A stretch of 38,348 nucleotides of DNA from a virus. The DNA lies in the IMG/VR virus record IMGVR_UViG_3300005511_000035, positions 1 to 38,348 of that record; one strand, 5' to 3'. The notes beneath the pieces are model-generated. The model saw nothing but the letters and a program-made list of their open reading frames with translations, did not search any database and was not told the origin of the DNA. Positions 1 to 6,209 of this stretch are shown piece by piece. Each line of letters opens with the position of its first letter. Positions within the stretch are counted from its first letter, which is position 1. Position numbers and translations under genes: made by a program.

Positions 1-41
1 TCGGCTCTGTCGCGCTACGGGGCGATAGAAAAGCAGTCAGT

Positions 42-118
42 GGTGGCTGTAGCTCAGTTGGTAGAGTCCAGGATTGTGATTCCTGTTGTCGTGGGTTCGA
101 GCCCCATCAGCCACCCCA
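42..118 (+). tRNA. tRNA-His (GUG), CCA encoded
   Basis: The cloverleaf is complete. The acceptor stem GGTGGCTG (42-49) pairs with CAGCCACC (108-115), including the extra 5' G at position -1 that is diagnostic of tRNA-His. The D-loop carries AGCTCAGTTGGTAGAG, the anticodon GTG is at 76-78, the T-arm reads GGGTTCGAGCCCC, and CCA is encoded at 116-118. tRNA genes are frequent integration targets for tyrosine-recombinase phages. Its place at the extreme left of an otherwise phage-derived window suggests that it marks the prophage boundary, but no integrase or second att copy is visible to confirm this. Confidence 0.97.
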
Positions 119-126
119 AGTTATTC

Positions 127-161
127 AAATAAATCAAGAAGTTACATTAACTGATTTATTT
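127..161. repeat. AT-rich inverted repeat after tRNA-His
   Basis: AAATAAATCA (127-136) is the exact reverse complement of TGATTTATTT (152-161), with a 15-nt loop. It lies 9 bp beyond the tRNA 3' end. It could be a weak AT-rich terminator, an attachment-site arm or an integration-host-factor-type region. The sequence alone does not decide between these. Confidence 0.6.
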
Positions 162-171
162 TAGAGATGTG

Positions 172-203
172 AATTTTCCGACGCATTTACAAATTTTCCG
201 ACG
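172..203. repeat. Two direct copies of AATTTTCCGACG
   Basis: The 12-mer AATTTTCCGACG occurs at 172-183 and again at 192-203. The 20-bp period is close to two helical turns, so both copies face the same side of the DNA. Such spacing suits paired protein-binding sites, for example integrase arm sites near an att core or a promoter operator for the downstream gene at 270. The function is inferred. Confidence 0.6.
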
Positions 204-215
204 TCAGAAAGACAG

Positions 216-240
216 AGGCCGCTTAAAGCGGCCTTTTTTA
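216..240 (+). terminator. Intrinsic terminator
   Basis: A perfect 8-bp stem AGGCCGCT/AGCGGCCT (216-223 and 227-234) with a 3-nt loop is followed directly by a run of six T (234-239). It reads in the tRNA-His direction and should end that transcript before the gene at 270. Confidence 0.88.
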
Positions 241-269
241 CTTCCAAATCCGCACGCGATAGGGGACGT

Positions 270-1067
270 ATGAATTTCCTATATAGGCTCGGCAAATATT
301 ATGCGAGTGTGGGAGAAACACTGGCGGCGCAAGCGAAGACGGCTGCGATCTTCGATAACCGAACAGACATCGGCATAACCCGCGAGCATATCTATCTCAA
401 ATTACTCACTGGGCACATCCCGGCACGCTGCCAGGCCTTTTTGGGCGGTTCGCTCTTTGACGCTAACGGTCAAGAATCAAAGCAAATCGACATCATCGTC
501 ACCACTGACACTACCCCTCGATTTTTGTTACCTGGGGCGGGGGAAAAAAGCTTTGCCCCTGTGGAGGGATCGCTCGCTGCCGTGTCGGTGAAGTCTAGCC
601 TCGACAAAGCACAACTCGTTGACTCACTTGACTGCCTCGCGTCAATTCCGGCCACACGGCCATTAGGCGACCAAAAGGCTCCGCACATCAAGATCCCGAA
701 CTATGACGATTGGCCGTTAAAGATCGTCTATGCACACACTGGCATCGCGGGAGACACGCTTCTGCACCATATCAATGAGTATTACGCGGAACGGCCGCAC
801 ATCCCAGCTGGCCGCCGCGCGAATTTCATCCACGTTGCTGGACAGTATTTCGTTTTTAGAGCCGACGGAAGCCTCGTCTTGCCGACCGTAGACGGCGTGT
901 CTCACGGCCACCTCCCGTCGGGAGGCTTCTATGGAGTTACAGCCCACCCTGACCTGCAGGGCATCATGTGGACCTTAGATGAGCTGCAAAGTCGTGCCAA
1001 CGCATCTGCGCATATTCTGTTCTCCTATCGAGATCTGTGGAATAACCTCGCAGCCAGACATCGCTAG
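270..1067 (+). CDS. DUF6602-like protein with degenerate nuclease motif
   Basis: This 265-residue protein resembles the DUF6602 family, which has the look of a PD-(D/E)XK nuclease fold. Visible landmarks are a helical N-terminus with REHIYLKLLTGHIPARCQ, then SKQIDIIV (the conserved Asp after a Gln/Ile), then PVEGSLAAVSVKSSLDK, where relatives usually have an E-x-K triad. Here the expected Glu is Ser (VSVKS), so nuclease activity may be lost or use another residue. The ATG at 270 follows the Shine-Dalgarno-like AGGGGAC. It is transcribed toward, and converges with, the SOS-box gene ending at 1071, separated by 3 bp. Its place beside the tRNA, outside the phage modules, marks it as an accessory gene of the prophage end or of the host. 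Family assignment is by eye; function is unknown. Confidence 0.6.
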   Translation: MNFLYRLGKYYASVGETLAAQAKTAAIFDNRTDIGITREHIYLKLLTGHIPARCQAFLGGSLFDANGQESKQIDIIVTTDTTPRFLLPGAGEKSFAPVEGSLAAVSVKSSLDKAQLVDSLDCLASIPATRPLGDQKAPHIKIPNYDDWPLKIVYAHTGIAGDTLLHHINEYYAERPHIPAGRRANFIHVAGQYFVFRADGSLVLPTVDGVSHGHLPSGGFYGVTAHPDLQGIMWTLDELQSRANASAHILFSYRDLWNNLAARHR

Positions 1068-1070
1068 GCC

Positions 1071-1364
1071 TCATCCCCGATTGCGCGCGGCCTTCCCTGG
1101 TTTTGGAGCCGGCCATTCTTGCGGCCAACTGGGCCCCACGGTGTCCGGCGGCTTCAGTCCCAGCACTTCTACGAGCCACTGCTGATAACAGGCTGAAAAG
1201 CTGCCATCGCTCATGCGAGTTCGCTGTATCCCGTCATACTTAAGGATCGCACCATTTTGGTCTATCAGCCGAACATGGTGCAGTGCCGGCAACAGCCTGC
1301 CGTGTTCGTTCGTTATTCCCCAAGCCTGACAGTTCATCCGTGGGCGCCCCTGCCACCAAACCAT
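1071..1364 (-). CDS. Hypothetical protein under LexA-type control
   Basis: I do not recognise a family. The frame is open to an ATG at 1457 (128 residues), but that ATG lies inside the LexA box and upstream of the expected transcription start. I therefore prefer the ATG at 1364, beginning MVWWQGRPRM, which gives 97 residues. The protein is soluble, rich in Trp and His in its first half (CQAWGITNEHG, LHHVRLID), contains SFSACYQQWLVEVLGL, and ends in a basic Pro-rich tail (PAPKPGKAARNRG). There is no signal peptide or membrane segment. The strong promoter and SOS operator upstream imply expression after DNA damage, which fits a prophage gene acting at induction. The start choice is uncertain because neither ATG has a good ribosome binding site. 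Confidence 0.6.
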   Translation of the reverse strand: MVWWQGRPRMNCQAWGITNEHGRLLPALHHVRLIDQNGAILKYDGIQRTRMSDGSFSACYQQWLVEVLGLKPPDTVGPSWPQEWPAPKPGKAARNRG

Positions 1365-1447
1365 CGATAGGACACCGAATACGCCGGCGTCGGACGCAAT
1401 AGCCTGGTCAGAGCGCGGCTCACCCCGATAACATAGCTGAACAATTT

Positions 1448-1492
1448 TACTGTACATGCATACAGTATATTAGCGCTACGTACATCCAGCAA
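1448..1492 (-). promoter_or_regulatory. SOS promoter with LexA box
   Basis: Reading leftward, -35 TTGCTG (1487-1492) and -10 TATACT (1464-1469) are separated by exactly 17 bp. The -10 overlaps a perfect 20-bp palindrome at 1448-1467 of the form CTGT-N8-ACAG, flanked by TA on both sides. This matches the classical gammaproteobacterial/betaproteobacterial LexA operator. LexA bound here would occlude RNA polymerase, and damage-induced cleavage would release the gene ending at 1071. Confidence 0.85.
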
Positions 1493-1547
1493 GGAATCAA
1501 ACAGCAATCTGAGGCGATCCTGCCGACCTGGCGCCGCACATAGCGAA

Positions 1548-1567
1548 AACGCCCCGAAAGGGGCGTT
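1548..1567 (-). terminator. Terminator of lipoprotein gene
   Basis: AACGCCCC (1548-1555) and GGGGCGTT (1560-1567) form a perfect 8-bp stem with a 4-nt loop, ending in a short T tract on the minus strand. It follows the stop codon of the lipoprotein gene by about 20 nt. Between them lies a run of ten G (1573-1582), a homopolymer liable to length change. Confidence 0.75.
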
Positions 1568-1587
1568 GTTAAGGGGGGGGGGCAGCC

Positions 1588-1812
1588 TTAATTTTCTTCG
1601 CTCGGAACGATTGTGTAGCCCTTGCGCTCCATGCATTGAGCAGTGAAGTAAGGGCGGTCATTGTTACCTGCGCACAGGTAAGCATCACGTTCTGCTTGCT
1701 CATTTGTAACGCCAACCTTGGCGAACGCAGTCTTTTGCCTAGGGATCTCGGCGCAACCGGTGAAAGCCACGGAGGCCAGAACGGCAATGGTCAACAAAGC
1801 AAACTTTTCCAA
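1588..1812 (-). CDS. Small secreted lipoprotein
   Basis: I place the start at TTG 1812, preceded at 8-nt spacing by AAAGG. A longer frame from TTG 1842 would add ten hydrophilic residues before the signal peptide and lacks a ribosome site. The 74-residue product starts (M)EKFALLTIAVLASVAFTGC, a short charged n-region, a hydrophobic core and a lipobox FTGC with the acylated Cys at position 20. The mature part is about 55 residues and has two further Cys (YLCAGNN and AQCMERKG) that could form a disulfide. It is presumably anchored in the outer membrane. It has its own terminator and sits outside the late operon, as expected for a lysogen-expressed cargo (moron) gene. No specific function can be assigned. 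Confidence 0.72.
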   Translation of the reverse strand: MEKFALLTIAVLASVAFTGCAEIPRQKTAFAKVGVTNEQAERDAYLCAGNNDRPYFTAQCMERKGYTIVPSEEN

Positions 1813-1910
1813 TATAAAACCTTTATTAGTAGTTGTTAACAATTAATTAAAACACAATTCGATAGTGCAGGCTACGGTAATCGCCCTCTCAAATGACCGT
1901 CCTGCAGACC

Positions 1911-2699
1911 TTAGAAGAGCCCTACCGGTTCCGCAGCCTTATCCCAACTGTAGATAATCAACTCCTGGCGATCGACGGCCTTGCCACCCCCACCGACGGT
2001 GTAAGAGATATCTGTCGATTCCATTTGAAAGCGTGCGAACACACGGCGAATATCTGGATGGTCATTTAGGCTAAGAATTGCCTTCCCTTCTAGCCGTGCC
2101 ATTAAATCCGCCATACGCTCATACTCTGTAAGCGGGAAATCGACGCCATACCCTTCGGTCTCCCAGTACGGCGGATCGAGATAGAACAGAGTGTGTGGGC
2201 GGTCATACCGTTCCATGCATTTATGCCAATCGAGATTTTCGATGTACGCGCTCGCCAGACGCAAATGTGCCGCAGATAGATTTTCTTCAATGCGGAGAAG
2301 GTTGACAGGCGGCGCCGTCGTCGCCGTGCCCCATGTTTGCCCCTGGACCTTGCCGCCAAACGCATTTTGCTGAAGATAGAAGAAGCGGGCCGCGCGCTGG
2401 ATATCCGTCAGCGTGTGCTGAGGCGTATCTTGCAACCATTTGAAAACCTCGCGACTGGAAAGCGCCCACTTGAATTGCCGCACGAACTCCTCGAGGTGAT
2501 TCTTGACCACCCGGTACAAGTTCACCAGGTCGCCGTTGATGTCGTTGATCACCTCCACATCGGCTGGTGGCCGCATGAAGAACAGGGCGGCGCCGCCGGC
2601 GAAAACTTCGACATAGCACTTATGCTTTGGAAACTGCGGGATGAGGCGATCAGCCAGGCGTCGCTTGCCACCGATCCAAGGAATGATAGGTATTGCCAC
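1911..2699 (-). CDS. DNA adenine N6-methyltransferase, Dam/D12 class
   Basis: This 262-residue enzyme should transfer a methyl group from S-adenosylmethionine to adenine in duplex DNA. The family signature is intact. PWIGGKR is at residues 7-13, motif I VFAGGAALF is at 32-40 (cofactor binding), VINDING is at 50-56, and the catalytic DPPY is at 175-178. The size fits a single-domain phage Dam enzyme. The target is not readable from sequence; GATC is possible but phage relatives vary. It is the last gene of the leftward block and is separated from the spanin genes by a 180-bp hairpin-rich gap. Likely roles are protection from host restriction or marking of phage DNA for packaging or regulation; these roles are inference. 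Confidence 0.93.
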   Translation of the reverse strand: MAIPIIPWIGGKRRLADRLIPQFPKHKCYVEVFAGGAALFFMRPPADVEVINDINGDLVNLYRVVKNHLEEFVRQFKWALSSREVFKWLQDTPQHTLTDIQRAARFFYLQQNAFGGKVQGQTWGTATTAPPVNLLRIEENLSAAHLRLASAYIENLDWHKCMERYDRPHTLFYLDPPYWETEGYGVDFPLTEYERMADLMARLEGKAILSLNDHPDIRRVFARFQMESTDISYTVGGGGKAVDRQELIIYSWDKAAEPVGLF

Positions 2700-2740
2700 A
2701 GAGTAAACCTTATTAGCTATTTATGCTAGACTTCTGCCCG

Positions 2741-2828
2741 CCCTCCGGAGGGTGCAGAGCCTTGCTCGGTTCACTGCCACTTCAGTGGATTGAGGCCTGG
2801 TCACGCTGTTGACGCAGCATGGCCAGGC
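2741..2828. other. Hairpin-rich intergenic segment
   Basis: No protein gene fits 2700-2878. It holds CCCTCC/GGAGGG (2741-2752), CCACT-TC-AGTGG (2777-2788) and a long imperfect stem between 2795-2800 (GCCTGG) and 2823-2828 (CCAGGC) with an inner GCTG/CAGC stem. None is followed by a clear T run. It could be the 5' leader of the methylase transcript, a small RNA, or an RNase processing site. Confidence 0.45.
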
Positions 2829-2861
2829 GCTCTGTCTTTACGGCTGATGCCGTGGTCCGAT

Positions 2862-2877
2862 GTGCAGACGTTTGCAC
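2862..2877. repeat. Dispersed palindrome, copy 1 (one mismatch)
   Basis: GTGCAGACGTTTGCAC differs at one base from the 16-bp palindrome GTGCAGACGTCTGCAC found four more times in this window. With its flanks, GATG...CATC, the dyad spans 22 bp. It is intergenic, next to the Rz stop codon. Confidence 0.8.
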
Positions 2878-2878
2878 A

Positions 2879-3379
2879 TCATTTCAAAATTTCTTGTTGG
2901 CTTTCGTAGAACTCCCTCAGGCCGACCGCTAATTCACGCCAGGCGCGGCAGGCGGTGGCGTTGTGGGCGTCGGCTTCAGCAACTTCAGCAAGCGGTATTC
3001 CGGCGGGGTCACGGTCAACGCCGGTGGGAGGTCCGGCAGGCTCACCTGTCCAACTGGCGTTGTATGACCGCACGAAGCCAACATTGACGCGGTAATCAGC
3101 GTTGTCAGCATCGGTAACATAGACTGGCACTTGCTTTTCAATTTCTTCTCCTTTCTTGTAGACCGTCTTGATCCGGTCCCGGTACTTGATTTCGGTGCGA
3201 ACAACTACCTGCCCCTGGGCTTTGGCGATCGCAATTCCATGCGCAGCTTGCGCTTGAACATAGGCGAGATGCTCCTCGCCAGCTGCGCGCCGACCGTTCA
3301 ACATACCCAGCAAATACATCACAATGGCAATGCCCAACAACGCGATCCAGCGCGCAGGGGCCGGCAAAATCTTGCTCAC
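2879..3379 (-). CDS. Rz: Rz-like inner-membrane spanin
   Basis: The 166-residue protein has the i-spanin plan: a short basic N-terminus, one transmembrane segment (about residues 11-29, WIALLGIAIVMYLLGMLNG) and a long periplasmic part predicted to be helical (GEEHLAYVQAQAAHGIAIAKAQ). With the Rz1 partner it would fuse inner and outer membranes at the end of lysis. The ATG at 3379 overlaps the endolysin stop codon as ATGA, so the two are translationally coupled. The Rz1 gene is nested entirely within it in another frame, as in lambda and P2. Assignment rests on topology and position, since spanins share little sequence. Confidence 0.85.
   Translation of the reverse strand: MSKILPAPARWIALLGIAIVMYLLGMLNGRRAAGEEHLAYVQAQAAHGIAIAKAQGQVVVRTEIKYRDRIKTVYKKGEEIEKQVPVYVTDADNADYRVNVGFVRSYNASWTGEPAGPPTGVDRDPAGIPLAEVAEADAHNATACRAWRELAVGLREFYESQQEILK
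2929..3141 (-). CDS. Rz1: Rz1-like outer-membrane lipoprotein spanin, nested
   Basis: This frame lies wholly inside Rz. I prefer the TTG start at 3141, six bases after a strong AAAGGAG. It gives about 70 residues beginning (M)KSKCQSMLPMLTTLITASM with a lipobox LASC and a basic n-region. Starting at ATG 3120 would remove all positive charge before the hydrophobic core. The mature protein is Pro-rich (LPDLPPALTVTPPEY, PTPTTPPPAAP), typical of Rz1. It is the outer-membrane half of the spanin complex. The nested layout and the lipobox make the call firm; the exact start is less certain. Confidence 0.83.
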   Translation of the reverse strand: MKSKCQSMLPMLTTLITASMLASCGHTTPVGQVSLPDLPPALTVTPPEYRLLKLLKPTPTTPPPAAPGVN

Positions 3380-3813
3380 ACGATTCCTTCCGTATAACTC
3401 ACCCGGCCATTAGCAAAGTGTGCGGTTAGAACCTGGTTGCGTGGCGCCCCACGCGACAAGCCGATATGCACCCAGGTCCCCTCGTAGATCAATTGGTCGA
3501 ACTGGACGCCGGACACGATGATCGCGGTGGCCAAGTCCTTTGGGGCTAGACCCGATGCGGAGATATCCGCTGCCAGACCGTTCATGTGCGCGCTATTCGG
3601 CGAGCCGCCGACGACGCTATTCAAGGCCGCGCAGCGGTATCCACTCGAAACACGGATGGGAATTCCGACGGCTGCCCTCACTTGTTCCAGCAGTGCCGCA
3701 AGGCGCCGCAAATTTGCGAGGACCGCGACCGACGGTGAGTTGTCGATTCCGCGCTGCGCCGCAGCCTTTGAGGCCGTCAATTCCTCAAGAGTGAAATGGG
3801 CGCTCAGATTCAC
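3376..3813 (-). CDS. Endolysin, M15 family peptidase
   Basis: This 145-residue single-domain protein matches the peptidase M15A/VanY-like zinc enzymes that cut peptidoglycan cross-bridges. Zinc and catalytic motifs are visible: SAHMNGLAADI (H76, D83) and TWVHIGLS (H116), with SSGYRC at 56-61 typical of the family. No signal peptide is present, so release depends on the adjacent holin. Translation begins at a GTG at 3813 that overlaps the holin stop (GTGA), after an AAGGGGG ribosome site. It sits in a standard holin-endolysin-Rz/Rz1 cassette. Confidence 0.92.
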   Translation of the reverse strand: MNLSAHFTLEELTASKAAAQRGIDNSPSVAVLANLRRLAALLEQVRAAVGIPIRVSSGYRCAALNSVVGGSPNSAHMNGLAADISASGLAPKDLATAIIVSGVQFDQLIYEGTWVHIGLSRGAPRNQVLTAHFANGRVSYTEGIV

Positions 3814-4205
3814 AGCACCCCCTTCACATCTTTGGCAATCTCGACCAGGTCGGCGTCGCGCCGTTTATCGAGATACACGAACAACGCACGTACCAGCGCC
3901 CATGCCGGCAAGCCGCATGCAAAGGACAGTGCCAACATTGCGACGATGCCAAACAGATCCTGCGCCCAATGCTGGATGCCGAGATAGCGTACAAGACCCG
4001 CACCACCACCGATGGAGCCGACAAGCGTGCTGATTAAGGCGACACGCCACTCCTGGTCGGACCTTGGTTTCGTCATCGCCATGACAACGAAGGCTGCGAG
4101 CCCAGCACCAATTGCACCCATGCCGGCCAAGCCACCGATGATCTTCCAGCCAGCTACGCCGGCTGCCGTGCCTGAAATCGGTTCGCTCATTGAATTTTCT
4201 TTCAT
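3810..4205 (-). CDS. Putative holin, three membrane segments
   Basis: The 131-residue product is mostly hydrophobic. Segments near AGWKIIGGLAGMGAIGAGLAAF, ALISTLVGSIGGGAGLV and LFGIVAMLALSFACGLPAWALV suggest three membrane passes, the plan of class I-type holins, with a charged C-terminus (DKRRDADLVEIAKDVKG). I choose ATG 4205 (MKENSMSEP) because GGAG lies 10 nt upstream. A GTG at 4238 and the ATG at 4190 are alternatives, and dual starts are used by some holins to time lysis. It lies directly upstream of, and overlaps, the endolysin. Identification is by topology and position only. Confidence 0.78.
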   Translation of the reverse strand: MKENSMSEPISGTAAGVAGWKIIGGLAGMGAIGAGLAAFVVMAMTKPRSDQEWRVALISTLVGSIGGGAGLVRYLGIQHWAQDLFGIVAMLALSFACGLPAWALVRALFVYLDKRRDADLVEIAKDVKGVL

Positions 4206-4288
4206 AGTCAGTAATCTCCGGCTGGGCTTCATCTCCACATTTCAAGCACCGGGAACACATAGTGTCTCGCGCTCGAAGTCGCATTTCT

Positions 4289-4303
4289 AGGGCAAATTGA
4301 GAC
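4289..4303. repeat. AGGGCAAWTTGAGAC element, copy 1
   Basis: AGGGCAAATTGAGAC lies in the 150-bp gap between the holin and the papain-like gene. Two near-identical copies (AGGGCAATTTGAGAC) lie in other gaps of the same late transcript, at 21553 and 23448. I see no open frame in this gap. Confidence 0.55.
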
Positions 4304-4356
4304 TAGTTCCATGTCACTGCTTCCAGCCCTGAGAAGCGAGATGCCGTAGCCACTTA

Positions 4357-4857
4357 CTACAAGGAGACGAGAGCTGACTTGGGGTAGTCGCACATCTGCA
4401 GGTCTATCGGGCGCACCCGCCTCATCACGTCGGGATCGAACAATCGAGTGCCGCCAGCAAGGACGATTGCGAAGGCAAGATCGGAGCACCACCAGCAGCT
4501 GTCGTCCGACCAGTCTTCCGAATACGTGAGCGGAATTCCGATCGCACCGAGCCAGTCGTATCCCTTCCCCACCTGTTCCTCAGCAAACCTCAGCGCGGCA
4601 CCAAGATCGGGCACCCATACATCCATGTCGCGATACAGGACGATGCCGGACATGAGTTCATCAACCGCGCCCGCACGACAGCCGTGCGTCATTGACGCTT
4701 CGTACGCCCTCTCGCCAATAACCGTGATCGCGTGGCTGAATTGTCGGGAACCCGACAGCACGCCCACCGCCAGGCTCACAGGGTTGTAGGGCCAACGGCT
4801 GGTGAGCCTGATGGTCAGATAGCCGCCTTGCGTGCTGGCATTGGATGAATCGCGCAT
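4357..4857 (-). CDS. Permuted papain-like (NlpC/P60-type) protein
   Basis: This 166-residue protein has the order His, acidic, Cys seen in circularly permuted papain-fold amidases of the YaeF/YiiX kind: FSHAITVIG (H42), AYEASMTHG (E53), then DSCWWCSDLA (C124, with the W-x-C-S look of the nucleophile). No signal peptide is evident. Its ATG overlaps the stop of the upstream tail gene as TGATG, so it belongs to the tail-tip block rather than the lysis cassette. It may cut peptidoglycan during DNA entry or help tail assembly. The family call is by motif spacing, and catalysis is unproven. Confidence 0.6.
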   Translation of the reverse strand: MRDSSNASTQGGYLTIRLTSRWPYNPVSLAVGVLSGSRQFSHAITVIGERAYEASMTHGCRAGAVDELMSGIVLYRDMDVWVPDLGAALRFAEEQVGKGYDWLGAIGIPLTYSEDWSDDSCWWCSDLAFAIVLAGGTRLFDPDVMRRVRPIDLQMCDYPKSALVSL

Positions 4858-6209
4858 CAGATCTCCTCAATATTGATGGTGCTGGAATAAGCGAGTGCAT
4901 ACTGGATCGAGACCGCGGAGTCCCGCGCACGGCGTCCGTAGATCAAGTGATCACGCTCCAGAGCGAGATCCGGCATGCCTGAGTACACGCTAACCAGAAT
5001 GGGATATGCCCGACTATTACGGACAATGTTCACGAACGAGGCGCGGTCAGTTGCCGGCATTAGAGCAAGATCAATCGGCAAGCTGCGGTAAATGTATCCG
5101 GCCTCAGCGCCCTGCCCGCCTGCATCGTTCCGGTACAGTTTCGTGGAATCGATCACGGACAGTGAGACTTGTGACGCGTTGTACTTCGGCGACCAGTAGG
5201 CGCCAGCGACCAGGCATACCGCTTCAATGTAGCCCTGCAAATTGTCCGGGTCAGCGATATCGACCGCCATTCCCAAAGCCTGAGTAGACACTGGGAACCA
5301 ATACCTCGCGTAGGCACCGCCGCCATACGCGTATGCGCTCGCAGCCTGGGCAGGCGTCCAGCCGCGCAATCTTGCTGCGGGCGCCGGACAAGCCGGCACT
5401 ACACCACTGTCGTTGTCATAGCTCTGCCAATTATCGATGTAACCAGCCGGTCGAACGCCAGGTGTGGATCCGGACGGATAGTAGGAAGACAGGCTGCCGC
5501 TGTTGAACATTGCCCCCCACATGTAGATGCTGGCGGAAGCGTTGAAGCTGCCGAAGCCAATATTGTGGACTCCAGCAACGGTAGGGGAAAACGTGGCGCT
5601 TACTCTGTACCAGCCGCCACCCATATCTTTCATGACGGCGTTCGATGCCTTCCCTGAAACGGCTGTTGCTCGGGTCGTGAGGTTGAACTGTGCAACTCCG
5701 CTCTCAGTGAAGTCGGAAATCAGGACGTTCCCCGAATACGTCCCAGCCTTCAGAAACACTGACGCGGTGTACGTTTGGCCCGCAGCGAGAGTCACTCCCT
5801 GGTAGTAGTAGGCCGCGCCCGTCCCATTGCCGGTCACCATCTCGGCAGAAGTCGTTCCATCTGGCGCTGCCAGGGCGTTGGGAGTGAGAGTGGACCGTCC
5901 AGCAGGAGTAGACCAGGCCGCGTTCTCGAACAGCTCGGTATACGTGAGCATGTTGGTCGCCTGCTGTTCACTAGACAGGCGCACACGCATCGTTGCTGTC
6001 GGCGACAGGTTGCATATGAGTGCTGCAGCACCGATCTCCTCTGCCGCCTGCCATGTCAGAGTGAGCCTCGCAGTTGTTCCTGTCGCGCGCCACACGCTCG
6101 ACTTATCATCTACCTGAAGATTCGCAGCTGCCAACGCACCTGCAGTGCTCGACGCGGTTATCGTGGCGCGACAGGATGCATTGTCGTGCACAATACGCAG
6201 GTTACTCAT
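4857..6209 (-). CDS. Tail protein with carbohydrate-binding-like domain
   Basis: I place the start at ATG 6209 (MSNLRIVHDN), which overlaps the previous stop as ATGA; a GTG at 6218 is less likely. The 450-residue product has an N-terminal beta-rich region with a jelly-roll look (about 1-90), a middle region (about 90-245) beginning LTYTELFENAAWS with GGGWYRVSATFSP, typical of carbohydrate-binding modules in phage tail proteins, and a C-terminal domain rich in aromatics (GGGAYARYWFPV, YWSPKYNAS, ERDHLIYGRRARDS). It most likely sits at the tail tip and contacts the cell surface. The exact receptor is unknown. Confidence 0.65.
   Translation of the reverse strand: MSNLRIVHDNASCRATITASSTAGALAAANLQVDDKSSVWRATGTTARLTLTWQAAEEIGAAALICNLSPTATMRVRLSSEQQATNMLTYTELFENAAWSTPAGRSTLTPNALAAPDGTTSAEMVTGNGTGAAYYYQGVTLAAGQTYTASVFLKAGTYSGNVLISDFTESGVAQFNLTTRATAVSGKASNAVMKDMGGGWYRVSATFSPTVAGVHNIGFGSFNASASIYMWGAMFNSGSLSSYYPSGSTPGVRPAGYIDNWQSYDNDSGVVPACPAPAARLRGWTPAQAASAYAYGGGAYARYWFPVSTQALGMAVDIADPDNLQGYIEAVCLVAGAYWSPKYNASQVSLSVIDSTKLYRNDAGGQGAEAGYIYRSLPIDLALMPATDRASFVNIVRNSRAYPILVSVYSGMPDLALERDHLIYGRRARDSAVSIQYALAYSSTINIEEI

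Noticed and set aside
2700-2878. tRNA or tmRNA gene in the hairpin-rich gap
   Set aside because: No anticodon arm, T-arm or CCA could be matched to the stems.
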